A stretch of DNA of 27,100 nucleotides from Acidimicrobiaceae bacterium RAAP-2 (GTDB taxonomy: Bacteria > Actinomycetota > Acidimicrobiia > Acidimicrobiales > RAAP-2), in NCBI GenBank assembly GCA_001443545.1, contig LMAD01000026.1, forward strand, positions 1 through 27,100. The letters are read 5' to 3'. How positions within the stretch are numbered: the first letter of the stretch is position 1; each line of letters starts with the position of its first letter. A program made the translations under genes and the position numbers. This document shows positions 1-9,231 of the stretch, piece after piece. Below the pieces are notes generated by a model, which ran no database searches, was not told where the DNA came from, and saw nothing but the letters and a program-made list of their open reading frames with translations.

Positions 1-109
1 AGACGGATCATCGTCTTGGATGTCGGACGGTGAGCAAGCACCACTGAACTACTGATTCAACTGGTCAAGGCGAACCGGTGGGTCCAATTAGGACACACGC
101 TGTTAGCGC

Positions 110-961
110 TTATTCGGCGTCGTTTCGAATCGTCCCGAGTCCGGCAATGGTAGTCACCACGTGGTCACCCGAACGTAGGAAGACGGGCGGTTTCTGACCT
201 TGTCCAACACCATGCGGGCTGCCCGTGAAGATGAGGTCGCCCGGACGTAGCTCGCAGACCATCGAAACGTACGAGACGATCTCGGGGACGGTGAACACCA
301 TGTCCTGGGTCGTCGAGTCCTGGAACGTGACGCCGTTCACCTGACATTCGATCCGCAAACGATTAGGGTCGCTCACCTCATCGCGAGTGGTGATCCAGGG
401 GCCGACGGGAGCGAAATTACGGTGCGATTTACCGAGACTGAACTGCGCCGGCGATCCCGCCATCTGCAGGTCACGGTCACTCACGTCTTGGCCCACGCAG
501 TAGCCGGCGATCGCGCCGAGCGCGTCGTCGAGCGCGATGTCGCGTCCACCTCGGCCAATCACGAGGACGAGTTCGGCCTCCCAGTCCGTACGTGGAGAGA
601 CGATGGGGAAGGCGGCGTTTGGACCCGCCAGACTCGACGCGAATTTGGCGAAGATCATGGGTTGCGCCGGCGGCGTGAGGCCCATCTCAGCGGCGTGGGT
701 CCGGTAATTCAGGCCCACGGCAAAGATCTGGCTGGGTGCCGCCACGACCGGTCCGAGCTGGCTGCTGCACTCCAACTCATCGCTCGTGATCACGGTCGTT
801 ACGCCGGGCGCTTCGAGTTCAAACCATGCTCGTACGTCATCGAGCTGCGCGATCACGGCGAGCGTCGACGGACTGAAGCGACCCTGAGAAGCCGTGGCGA
901 TGTCGACGAACCCGTCGTCTCGGACGATGACGGCGCGACCGTCGAGGTTAGCGATGCGCAC
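110..961 (-). CDS. Fumarylacetoacetate hydrolase (FAH) family protein
   Basis: This 283-residue protein belongs to the FAH family, whose members cleave or decarboxylate 2-keto acids in aromatic catabolism, or act as acylpyruvases. Family signs are the GLNYRTHAAE segment (about residues 83-92, H89), the acidic metal ligands in DWEAELVLVIG (E128, E130), GQDVSDRD (D159) and the C-terminal GDLIFTGSPHGVG. I start it at the GTG ending at 961 because AAGGAG lies five bases upstream. The frame stays open to 1039, but the extra 26 residues do not look like the family. It is divergent from the OYE-type flavoprotein gene, so the two may share regulation. The substrate cannot be told from sequence; acylpyruvase or 2-hydroxyhepta-2,4-diene-1,7-dioate isomerase-like activity are options. 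Confidence 0.88.
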   Translation of the reverse strand: MRIANLDGRAVIVRDDGFVDIATASQGRFSPSTLAVIAQLDDVRAWFELEAPGVTTVITSDELECSSQLGPVVAAPSQIFAVGLNYRTHAAEMGLTPPAQPMIFAKFASSLAGPNAAFPIVSPRTDWEAELVLVIGRGGRDIALDDALGAIAGYCVGQDVSDRDLQMAGSPAQFSLGKSHRNFAPVGPWITTRDEVSDPNRLRIECQVNGVTFQDSTTQDMVFTVPEIVSYVSMVCELRPGDLIFTGSPHGVGQGQKPPVFLRSGDHVVTTIAGLGTIRNDAE

Positions 962-997
962 TGGACTCCTTATGACCGAGCTGTTTTCGTTCGAAAT

Positions 998-1003
998 AGT
1001 GTA
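998..1003 (-). promoter_or_regulatory. Candidate -10 box for the FAH-family gene
   Basis: TACACT on the minus strand, preceded by TGGC (an extended -10-like context), about 36 bases before the GTG. No convincing -35 is visible. The implied leader contains the AAGGAG ribosome binding site. Inference only. Confidence 0.35.
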
Positions 1004-1045
1004 GCCAGGCGTCATACGTAGGGCGTTGCACGCGAGCAAGACCGG

Positions 1046-1051
1046 TAGAGT
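1046..1051 (+). promoter_or_regulatory. Candidate -10 box for the OYE-type gene
   Basis: TAGAGT, about 29 bases before the GTG at 1081. The short leader carries GAGAAGG (1070-1076) as ribosome binding site. Upstream, TTGC and GCAA arms with a 6-base spacer (1026-1039) form a small dyad that might be an operator for the divergent pair. No good -35. Confidence 0.35.
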
Positions 1052-1080
1052 TGAGCCTCATCTCGAGTTGAGAAGGTCGC

Positions 1081-2151
1081 GTGTCAGAGCTGTTCTCCCC
1101 CATCACCGTTGGTCGGTGCACCATCAAGAATCGAGCTTGGGTAAGTCCGATGTGCCAGTACTCGGCGCACGACGGCGTCGTGGGCGATTGGCACCGAGTG
1201 CACCTTGGTGCCTTCGCGACGGGTGGCGCGGGTCTGGTGATGGCCGAGGCAACCGCCGTCGAGCCCGAAGGTCGAATTTCTCTTAACTGCCCGGGTCTGT
1301 GGAACGACGAGCAGCGTGACGCCTGGCAACCGATTGTCGACTTCGCCCACGACTGTGGCGCGACCATTGGGGTGCAGTTGGCCCACGCCGGGCGCAAGGG
1401 CTCGACCCTGGCGCCCTGGGCCGACCACCCGCACGCCACGATCGGCGAGGGGGGTTGGCGCACGGTCGCACCGAGTGCCGTGGCGTTCACTGGCTACCCC
1501 GTACCGCTGGCGCTAAGCGTCGCGGAGATCGGGCGCATCGTGGCGTCTTTCGCCGAGGCGGCCGGTCGCGCCATTTCGGCGGGGTTCGACGTTATCGAGA
1601 TTCACGCGGCCCACGGGTACCTCCTCCACCAGTTCCTCTCGCCTATCTCGAATCAGCGTGTCGACGAGTACGGTGGATCGTTTGAGCATCGAGTACGGAT
1701 GCTCGTCGAAGTGGTGGACGCGGTTCGTGCACGGCTCGGCGAAGTGCCACTGTTCGTGCGGTTGTCAGCGACCGATTGGACGGAGGGGGGCTGGGACCTA
1801 CCCCAAACAATCGCCTTGTCACGTCTCCTGAGCGACCACGGCGTGGACTTGATTGACGTCTCATCGGGCGGCAACGTCGCCGGCGTCCACATCCCGACGT
1901 CTCCCGGCTATCAAGTCCCCTTCGCGGAGGCGATCCGGCGCGAGGCGGGGATCGCGACCAGCGCCGTTGGACTGATCACCGAACCTGCCGCCGCCGACGC
2001 GATTGTTCGAGAGGGACGGGCCGACGCGGTCATGATGGCGCGGGCGTTGTTGCGAAATCCTCGATGGGCGCTGCAGGCCGCGGAGACACTTGGCGTGGCG
2101 ATCGACTGGCCCCCACAGTTCGACCGGGCACGTACCCTACGCGTCGGCTAG
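1081..2151 (+). CDS. NADH:flavin oxidoreductase, old yellow enzyme family (YqjM-like)
   Basis: A 356-residue FMN-dependent ene-reductase of the thermophilic-like (YqjM/class II) OYE branch, which reduces activated C=C bonds using NAD(P)H. What shows this: the N-terminal SPMCQYSA with C25 and Y27 (the Cys/Tyr pair near FMN in YqjM), AHAGRKG (101-107), the substrate-anchoring pair H175/H178 in EIHAAHGYLLH, and DEYGGSFEHRVRM (195-207). Length matches the family. The GTG start is supported by GAGAAGG just upstream. It lies divergent from the FAH-family gene and 132 bases before the FAD oxidoreductase gene. The physiological substrate is unknown; a catabolic 2-enoate or cyclic enone role would fit the FAH neighbour but is inference. 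Confidence 0.93.
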   Translation: MSELFSPITVGRCTIKNRAWVSPMCQYSAHDGVVGDWHRVHLGAFATGGAGLVMAEATAVEPEGRISLNCPGLWNDEQRDAWQPIVDFAHDCGATIGVQLAHAGRKGSTLAPWADHPHATIGEGGWRTVAPSAVAFTGYPVPLALSVAEIGRIVASFAEAAGRAISAGFDVIEIHAAHGYLLHQFLSPISNQRVDEYGGSFEHRVRMLVEVVDAVRARLGEVPLFVRLSATDWTEGGWDLPQTIALSRLLSDHGVDLIDVSSGGNVAGVHIPTSPGYQVPFAEAIRREAGIATSAVGLITEPAAADAIVREGRADAVMMARALLRNPRWALQAAETLGVAIDWPPQFDRARTLRVG

Positions 2152-2214
2152 AAACCCTGGCGAGCTCTGTCGGTTGGTAGACTTGACGGGCAGAGGCTGG
2201 TTTGAACACTGGCG

Positions 2215-2278
2215 TTCGTCTGGATACTGGACGAAAGAGGTAGTTCTCAGAGAGGGTGATTCCAGCCGTAGGTTGGAA
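2215..2278 (+). promoter_or_regulatory. Structured 5' leader of the FAD oxidoreductase gene
   Basis: Two hairpins can be drawn. One pairs TTCGTC (2215-2220) with GACGAA (2230-2235). The other pairs TTCCAGCC (2260-2267) with GGTTGGAA (2271-2278, one G-U pair) over a 3-base loop and ends five bases before the ATG, burying the only purine-rich sequence near the start. CTGGA (2219-2223) could instead pair with TCCAG (2261-2265), excluding the second hairpin. This resembles a translational switch but matches no riboswitch class I recognise. The 2152-2283 interval holds no other gene; TAGACT at 2178-2183 is a possible -10. Confidence 0.35.
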
Positions 2279-2283
2279 ACGTC

Positions 2284-3696
2284 ATGGACAAGAAGAGTCC
2301 TTCCGTCCTTCGTCATCTCGCGGATGTGCAGCCCGAACTTTGGTGGCTTGATTCGGATCCGCTCGAACCCGCGTCCCACTCGGCGCTAATCGGAGAAGTG
2401 GGGGCCGACCTGTGCGTGGTGGGTGGTGGCTACACCGGTCTCTGGACCGCCCTGCTCGCCAAGGAACGTGACCCTGAACGCCACGTCGTGGTGGTTGAGC
2501 AGTACGAAACCGGTGCGGGCGCGTCGGGACGCAACGGCGGGTTTTGCTCGGCGTCGTTGACTCACGGCTTCAATAACGGCATGCGTCGCTTCGCCGACGA
2601 GATGCCGGTCATCGAACGGCTCGGCCGAGAGAATCTCGACGAGATCGAGGCGACGATCGCGCGGTACGGCATCCAGTGCGATTTCGAACGGACGGGCGAG
2701 CTTCGCGTCGCGCTGGCGCCGTGGCAGATGGATGACATGATCGAAGAGGCTCGCCTGCGCAATGAGATGGGTGACCACGTTCTCGTGCTCTCCGAGGACG
2801 AGGTGCGAGCGCGGGTGAACTCGCCCAGCTATCACGGAGCGATCTTCGATCCGGACGGTACGGCCCTCGTCGACCCCGCTCGATTGGTGTGGGGACTCGA
2901 ACGAGCGTGCGAGTCACTGGGGGTGACCATCTACGAGAACTCTCGCGTGGAGTGGCTCGAGGACGTGGACGACGCTATCCGGGTGCACACGCCCTACGGC
3001 GCCGTGACGGCCGCACGGGTCGCCCTCGCGACCAACGTCTTCCCCTCGCTCCTGCGCAGCGTGCGCAAATATGTCGTGCCCGTCTATGACTTCCAGTTGG
3101 TGACCGAGCCGTTGAGTGACGACCAGATGGCGTCCATCGGGTGGGCCGGTCGCGAAGGTGTGGCCGACGCAGGAAATCGATTCCACTACTACCGTCTCAC
3201 CAACGATCGTTCGATTGTGTGGGGTGGTTACGACGCGATCTACAACTTCCGTGGCAGGGTCCGGCGCGAGTACGAGTTCAACGCGGAGACCTACGCGACG
3301 CTCGCCAGCCACTTCCTCGAGACGTTCCCGCAACTCTCCGACGTCAAGTTCACTCACGCCTGGGGTGGCGCGATCGACACCTGCACTCGATTCTCGCCCT
3401 TCTGGGGAACCGCGATGGATCGTAAGGTTGCCTACGTCCTGGGTTTCACTGGCCTCGGAGTCGGTTCAACTCGGTTCGGCGCGGCCACGATGCTCGACCT
3501 GTTGGACGGACTAGACACCGAACGAACGCGGCTCACCATGGTGCGCAAGAAACCCCTCCCCTTCCCGCCGGAGCCGTTCAAGTGGCTGTTCATCCGCCTG
3601 ACCCAGTCGTCGTTGCAACGAGCCGACGAGCACGACGGCAGGCGGAACTTGTGGCTGAAGATGATGGACCTCTTCGGCATCGGATTCGACTCGTAG
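2284..3696 (+). CDS. FAD-dependent oxidoreductase, DAO family
   Basis: A 470-residue flavoprotein of the D-amino-acid-oxidase/glycine-oxidase (DAO) fold, related to gamma-glutamylputrescine oxidoreductase-like enzymes that oxidise amines or amino acids. The dinucleotide-binding loop VVGGGYTGL is at 45-53, the acidic ribose-binding residue follows at the end of the next strand (VVVEQ, about 69-73), GASGRNGGF (79-87) is the typical flavin contact, and a GFTGLGVGSTRFGA segment near the C terminus closes the FAD site. The leading PELWWLDSD segment is common in this branch. There is no signal peptide, so it should be cytosolic. The ATG has only a weak ribosome binding site, itself in a predicted hairpin. 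It ends just before a shared hairpin terminator. The exact substrate is not determinable. Confidence 0.85.
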   Translation: MDKKSPSVLRHLADVQPELWWLDSDPLEPASHSALIGEVGADLCVVGGGYTGLWTALLAKERDPERHVVVVEQYETGAGASGRNGGFCSASLTHGFNNGMRRFADEMPVIERLGRENLDEIEATIARYGIQCDFERTGELRVALAPWQMDDMIEEARLRNEMGDHVLVLSEDEVRARVNSPSYHGAIFDPDGTALVDPARLVWGLERACESLGVTIYENSRVEWLEDVDDAIRVHTPYGAVTAARVALATNVFPSLLRSVRKYVVPVYDFQLVTEPLSDDQMASIGWAGREGVADAGNRFHYYRLTNDRSIVWGGYDAIYNFRGRVRREYEFNAETYATLASHFLETFPQLSDVKFTHAWGGAIDTCTRFSPFWGTAMDRKVAYVLGFTGLGVGSTRFGAATMLDLLDGLDTERTRLTMVRKKPLPFPPEPFKWLFIRLTQSSLQRADEHDGRRNLWLKMMDLFGIGFDS

Positions 3697-3697
3697 A

Positions 3698-3737
3698 ACG
3701 AACGAAGCCCCGGGTCGTGACCCGGGGCTTCGTTCGT
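3698..3737. terminator. Bidirectional hairpin between the FAD oxidoreductase and acs
   Basis: A perfect 18-bp inverted repeat (3698-3715 with 3720-3737) around the loop CGTG, lying between two convergent stop codons (3696 and 3748). Neither side has a T-run, so it is a U-less hairpin of the kind often seen in high-GC actinobacteria. It probably ends both transcripts. Confidence 0.85.
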
Positions 3738-3747
3738 GGAACGGAAG

Positions 3748-5718
<1,971 letters not shown>

Positions 5719-5817
5719 AGTTCCCCCAGGGAGTAGTTGTCACGGAGTTGCGGAAAATCAATCGGTTGTCTCAATAATGCATCACTGGGGCAGAGTATCC
5801 CCACTTCGCCCCGAAAA

Positions 5818-5857
5818 GCCAACAGCGCCCGAACCAAAGTGGTCGGGCGCTGTTGGC
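5818..5857 (-). terminator. Rho-independent terminator of satP
   Basis: A 15-bp perfect stem (5818-5832 with 5843-5857), GC-rich, with a 10-base loop, followed on the minus strand by TTTT. It sits 37 bases after the satP stop and separates satP from acs. The rest of 5719-5817 should hold the acs promoter; I see no convincing -35/-10 pair there. Confidence 0.88.
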
Positions 5858-5894
5858 GGTTGGGTCCGGTGGCAAGCCACCAGTGACTCGTACC

Positions 5895-6458
5895 TTAGCC
5901 GCGCGGGCCGACCGGAAGAACGACCTTCTTGAAAGTGTCGTTGATCACGCCAGCGGCCGATGCGTACCACGCCAAGAATGCCGTGAGCAGTCCAAGCCAT
6001 CCACCGATCCGGACCATGCTCGTGTGACCGGCGCCCCAGTTCCCGATGGTCAAGAACACGAACGTCACCGTCAGCACGAGGAAGACCAGGAACAGGATCG
6101 TGTTGGTCTTCATCGATGCGATCAGCATGTACAGCGTGAAAATGGTCCAGCCCAGCAGGAAGACGCCGACGGACGGTCCAGGGAAAGCCTTCTGGAAATT
6201 GACTAACGCGTACAGCGAAATCCAGAACGCACCGTACGACGTGAAGGCGAGCGCACCGAAGGTGTTCTTCCGCATGAACTCCCACATACCTGCAAGTATC
6301 TGAGCGAATCCGCCGTAGACCAACGCCAGTGAGAGTGCTGCTGCGACTCCCGCGCCATGCCACAGGTTTGCGTTCGCGCTACTCAGACAGAATGTCGTCA
6401 TCGCGAACGCAGCGAGACCCAGCGGACCCGGATCAGCTACCTTGTGTTCGTCTGCCAT
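5895..6458 (-). CDS. satP: Acetate uptake permease, GPR1/FUN34/YaaH (SatP) family
   Basis: A 187-residue inner-membrane protein with about six hydrophobic helices, the size of E. coli SatP, which imports acetate (and succinate) with protons. The family signature near the N terminus appears as DPGPLGL (9-15), where the consensus begins with Asn rather than Asp. FAQILAGMWEF and GNTF/KNTFGALAF-type segments (about 51-72) also match the family. The ATG has GGGGGT upstream. It lies upstream of acs on the same strand with its own terminator. A CRP-like palindrome about 113 bases upstream suggests control by carbon status (inference). Confidence 0.9.
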   Translation of the reverse strand: MADEHKVADPGPLGLAAFAMTTFCLSSANANLWHGAGVAAALSLALVYGGFAQILAGMWEFMRKNTFGALAFTSYGAFWISLYALVNFQKAFPGPSVGVFLLGWTIFTLYMLIASMKTNTILFLVFLVLTVTFVFLTIGNWGAGHTSMVRIGGWLGLLTAFLAWYASAAGVINDTFKKVVLPVGPRG

Positions 6459-6515
6459 TGAAATACCCCCAATTTGAGTTCACCGCGAGCCCTCAGGATT
6501 GAGAACTCAGTACTG

Positions 6516-6521
6516 ATTAAA
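6516..6521 (-). promoter_or_regulatory. Candidate -10 box of satP
   Basis: TTTAAT on the minus strand, with a poor -35 region (CACGCC at 17-bp spacing), consistent with a promoter that needs an activator. The transcription start would be near 6508-6510, placing the CRP-like site at about -62. The whole 6459-6656 interval is AT-richer than its surroundings and has no gene. Confidence 0.35.
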
Positions 6522-6564
6522 CACCAGCGGTTACGATTGGCGTGGCTTATCGAGGCGCTATCAC

Positions 6565-6578
6565 GTGAAAAAGTTCAC
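6565..6578. promoter_or_regulatory. CRP/GlxR-like operator upstream of satP
   Basis: GTGA, six bases, TCAC: the core of the CRP-family consensus, with 3' flank A and 5' flank C. Its centre is about 62 bases upstream of the transcription start implied by TTTAAT, the spacing of class I CRP activation. A second perfect dyad, GGACTTTAGTCC, is at 6611-6622. The regulator itself is not in the window. Confidence 0.45.
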
Positions 6579-6656
6579 AAATATTTGGCCTGGTCATTAG
6601 GAAAGTTTAAGGACTTTAGTCCCATTGACAGGAATTTTCCAAGCTTCTTTTGGCCT

Positions 6657-7421
6657 CTAGTCCAGAGCCCGTCGGAAGGACCGTACGGCGCTTTCCACGT
6701 CGCTCGCCGTCTCGCCATCGAGGATCCGTTGCACCAAGGCCGAGCCGACGATCACTCCATCACTAAGCGCCGCCGCGTCGCGTGCTTGGTCGGGCGTGGT
6801 GATACCGATACCGACGTAGGCGGGTGTCGTGGTGGCGGCCCGGACCATCTCGACGACGCGTCGCGCGTCGCCGACGTCGTTGGAGCGACCCGTGACGGCC
6901 ATGCGCGCAGCGGCGTAGACAAAACCATCTGCGAGTTCACCGATCCGCTGCACCCGGTCCACGGGGCTCGACGGTGCGACCATCAAGATGGTGGCCACGT
7001 CCGACGCGGAGGCGTGTTCTCGCCACGGTTCGAGCTCCTCGAGCGCCAAATCTGGCACGATGACACCCGCCACTCCGCTGGTGGCGAGTAGGTCGGCCGA
7101 GCGCGCAAGACCGAAGTGGTGCAAGACGTTGAAGTACGTCATGATGACGACGGGCACGTCGAACGCGGCGACGGACACCTCGTGACAGATGGATTCGAGG
7201 GTGGCGTTGGCGCGCAGCGCGCGCAAGGCGCCCTCTTGGATCACGGGCCCGTCCATCATGGGGTCGGAGAACGGAACACCTACCTCGATGACGTCGGCGC
7301 CAGCGTGAATCGCGGCGGCGACGTAGTTGGTCCAATCGGGCGTGAGTCCGCCGATGAAGTAGGGAACGAGCGCCTTCTGTCCGCCCCGCACTTCGCGCAG
7401 CCGCTGGTCGAGGGTGGTCAC
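6657..7421 (-). CDS. trpA: Tryptophan synthase alpha chain
   Basis: Splits indole-3-glycerol phosphate to indole and glyceraldehyde 3-phosphate and passes indole to TrpB. It has 254 residues; the catalytic pair appears as E46 (DVIEVGVPFSDP) and D57 (DGP), followed by GLARSAD and the phosphate-binding GIGITTPDQAR and GVIVGSALV. The start is the GTG at 7419-7421, whose last two bases are also the first two of the trpB stop (GTGA), with GGGGAG upstream. The same frame is open for another 770 bases inside trpB, but that extension is low-complexity Arg-rich shadow. Last gene of the trpCFBA operon; no clear terminator hairpin follows. Confidence 0.96.
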   Translation of the reverse strand: MTTLDQRLREVRGGQKALVPYFIGGLTPDWTNYVAAAIHAGADVIEVGVPFSDPMMDGPVIQEGALRALRANATLESICHEVSVAAFDVPVVIMTYFNVLHHFGLARSADLLATSGVAGVIVPDLALEELEPWREHASASDVATILMVAPSSPVDRVQRIGELADGFVYAAARMAVTGRSNDVGDARRVVEMVRAATTTPAYVGIGITTPDQARDAAALSDGVIVGSALVQRILDGETASDVESAVRSFRRALD

Positions 7422-8599
7422 GACTCCCCCCGCAGGATGCTGCGAACTTGGGCGACGTCCTTGTCCCCGCGACCCGAGAGGTTGAGCAGGACCGTCGATC
7501 CCCGGGGAACCTCGTCTCCGGCGGCGCGAGCGAGCCAGGCGACGGCGTGCGCCGTCTCGAGGGCGGGGATGATCCCCTCTAACTCGCTCAGCAGCTGGAG
7601 CGCACCGATTACCACGTCGTCGCCGACCGCAACGTAGCGGGCCCGACCGACATCGGCGAGGTGTGCGTGCTCCGGTCCGATTCCGGGGTAGTCCAGACCC
7701 GCCGAAATCGAATACGCCTCCTCGATCTGGCCGTGGTCGTCTTGCAAGAGGAGCGAACGCATGCCGTGCAGGACGCCGGGAGTGCCCAACCCCACGGCCG
7801 AACCACCCGCCGCCTCGACGCCGATGAGTTGGGCGCTGCTGTCGGCGAATCCCGCGAACACGCCGGCGGCGTTCGAACCGCCGCCAACGCAGGCGACGAC
7901 GAAATCGGGGGTCTCGACGCCGAACTCGCGCAGCTGACCGGCGGCCTCGACACCAATGACGCTCTGGAACTCCCGGACCATCCAGGGGAAGGGGTGCGGT
8001 CCCATGACCGATCCGATGCAGTAGTGCGTGTCGGCGACGCAGGTCACCCACTCGCGTAGGGCTTCGTTGACGGCATCCTTCAACGTCCGGCTGCCCGAAG
8101 TGACGGGCACCACGCTCGCTCCCAGCAACTCCATCCGGAACACGTTGAGCGATTGGCGCTCTGTGTCCACTTCGCCCATGTAAACCGTGCACGCTAATCC
8201 GAGGCGAGCGGCGGCGGTGGCGGTGGCTACGCCGTGTTGTCCCGCACCGGTCTCGGCGATAACGCGCGTCTTGCCCATCCGTCGGGTCAAGAGAGCCTGA
8301 CCCACGACGTTGTTGATCTTGTGGCTCCCCGTGTGCGCGAGGTCCTCTCGCTTGGCGTAGACCTCGACGCCCAAGCGCTCCGAGAGTCGACCGAGGTACG
8401 TGACGGGAGTCGGCCGCCCCCCGAATTCGCGCAGCGTCGAGTGGTATTCAGCGACGAAACTGGCATCGCCCCACGCGTCACGAAATGCGGCGTCGAGTTC
8501 GAGACAGGCGGGCATCAGCGCTTCGGGAACGAAACGCCCGCCGAACGGTCCGAAGTGTCCACCCGCGTCGGGCGGCCCCATGACGCCGGCCGCGCTCAC
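7418..8599 (-). CDS. trpB: Tryptophan synthase beta chain
   Basis: Condenses indole with serine to tryptophan, PLP-dependent; 393 residues. The PLP lysine is K94 in HTGSHKINN, with REDLAHTG just before it, ETGAGQHG (indole/serine carboxylate site) and the phosphate-binding GGGSNA. The GTG start overlaps the trpF stop as GTGA, with GGAG upstream. An internal ATG seven codons in is possible, but the overlap favours the GTG. This is the TrpB1 type that pairs with TrpA, as expected from the adjacent gene. Confidence 0.97.
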   Translation of the reverse strand: MSAAGVMGPPDAGGHFGPFGGRFVPEALMPACLELDAAFRDAWGDASFVAEYHSTLREFGGRPTPVTYLGRLSERLGVEVYAKREDLAHTGSHKINNVVGQALLTRRMGKTRVIAETGAGQHGVATATAAARLGLACTVYMGEVDTERQSLNVFRMELLGASVVPVTSGSRTLKDAVNEALREWVTCVADTHYCIGSVMGPHPFPWMVREFQSVIGVEAAGQLREFGVETPDFVVACVGGGSNAAGVFAGFADSSAQLIGVEAAGGSAVGLGTPGVLHGMRSLLLQDDHGQIEEAYSISAGLDYPGIGPEHAHLADVGRARYVAVGDDVVIGALQLLSELEGIIPALETAHAVAWLARAAGDEVPRGSTVLLNLSGRGDKDVAQVRSILRGES

Positions 8600-9231
8600 G
8601 ACCGCTCCGAGAAGGCGCGACGGGCGTTAGCGACGAACGATCGAACGGCGTCCTCACGCTTGTGGCCCGGGGACTCCTCCACCCCACTCGCGACGTCGAC
8701 GCCCCACACCCATTGGTTCCCGATGACAGTGCTCACGTTCGACGACGTTAATCCCCCGGCGGCGATGATCGGTCGGGTCCACGAGCGGCGCAGCACGTCG
8801 CCCCAGTCGTGGGTCCTTCCGCTCCCGGGAATCGGACCGTCGACCAGTACCGCGTCGACCTCCGCGTCATCGAACGTCATGAAGGCTTCGTCGCCGACGC
8901 TGAGGGCGCGGATAATGAATTGACCACGGCGGCGTAGCTCGGCGAGCAACGATCGTGACGTCGGGTCGTGTAGTTGCACCGCGTCGGGACCGATGGCGTC
9001 GACGGCGTCGAGGATGGCCGCGTCGTCGAGTTCACGAACGACGATCACGCGCTGAATCTGACCACGGGCCCAGTCTGCGATGTCGCGCGCAACGGAGAGC
9101 TCGACGCGGCGTGGCGAGGGAGCAAGGATGAGCCCCAGCGCGTCCGCACCCGCCGCGTGGACCATCGATGCGTCACCCATCGAGGTGACTCCGCAGATTT
9201 TGACGAACGAGTTCCGGTCGGTTTCAAACAC
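8596..9231 (-). CDS. trpF: Phosphoribosylanthranilate isomerase
   Basis: Isomerises N-(5'-phosphoribosyl)anthranilate to CdRP, the third tryptophan-specific step. TIM-barrel motifs: KICGVTS with the catalytic Cys at residue 13, ADALGLILAPSPR, VQLHD, VLVDGPIPGSGRTHDW with the general-acid Asp, IIAAGGLTSSNV and VDVASGVEESPGHK. I start at the GTG at 9229-9231, which overlaps the last codons of trpC; this gives 211 residues, the usual length. The ribosome binding site is weak, consistent with translational coupling. The open frame to 9441 lies inside trpC and is not homologous. A separate trpF is notable because many actinobacteria use bifunctional PriA instead. Confidence 0.93.
   Translation of the reverse strand: MFETDRNSFVKICGVTSMGDASMVHAAGADALGLILAPSPRRVELSVARDIADWARGQIQRVIVVRELDDAAILDAVDAIGPDAVQLHDPTSRSLLAELRRRGQFIIRALSVGDEAFMTFDDAEVDAVLVDGPIPGSGRTHDWGDVLRRSWTRPIIAAGGLTSSNVSTVIGNQWVWGVDVASGVEESPGHKREDAVRSFVANARRAFSERS

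Noticed and set aside
1..109. A possible C-terminal end of an upstream + strand gene (RRIIVLDVGR, stop at 31-33).
   Set aside because: Ten residues are too few to support a gene; the rest of 1-109 shows no clear feature.
962..1039. Longer version of the FAH-family protein starting at 1039.
   Set aside because: The additional residues do not resemble the family and the start at 961 has AAGGAG at ideal spacing.
2152..2283. Possible tRNA or glycine riboswitch before the FAD oxidoreductase.
   Set aside because: No cloverleaf or GGTTCGAAT-type T arm in register, and the conserved glycine riboswitch core is missing.
7422..8192. In-frame upstream extension of trpA giving 511 residues.
   Set aside because: It lies wholly inside trpB, is Arg-rich low complexity, and the GTG at 7419-7421 has a ribosome binding site and classic stop/start overlap.
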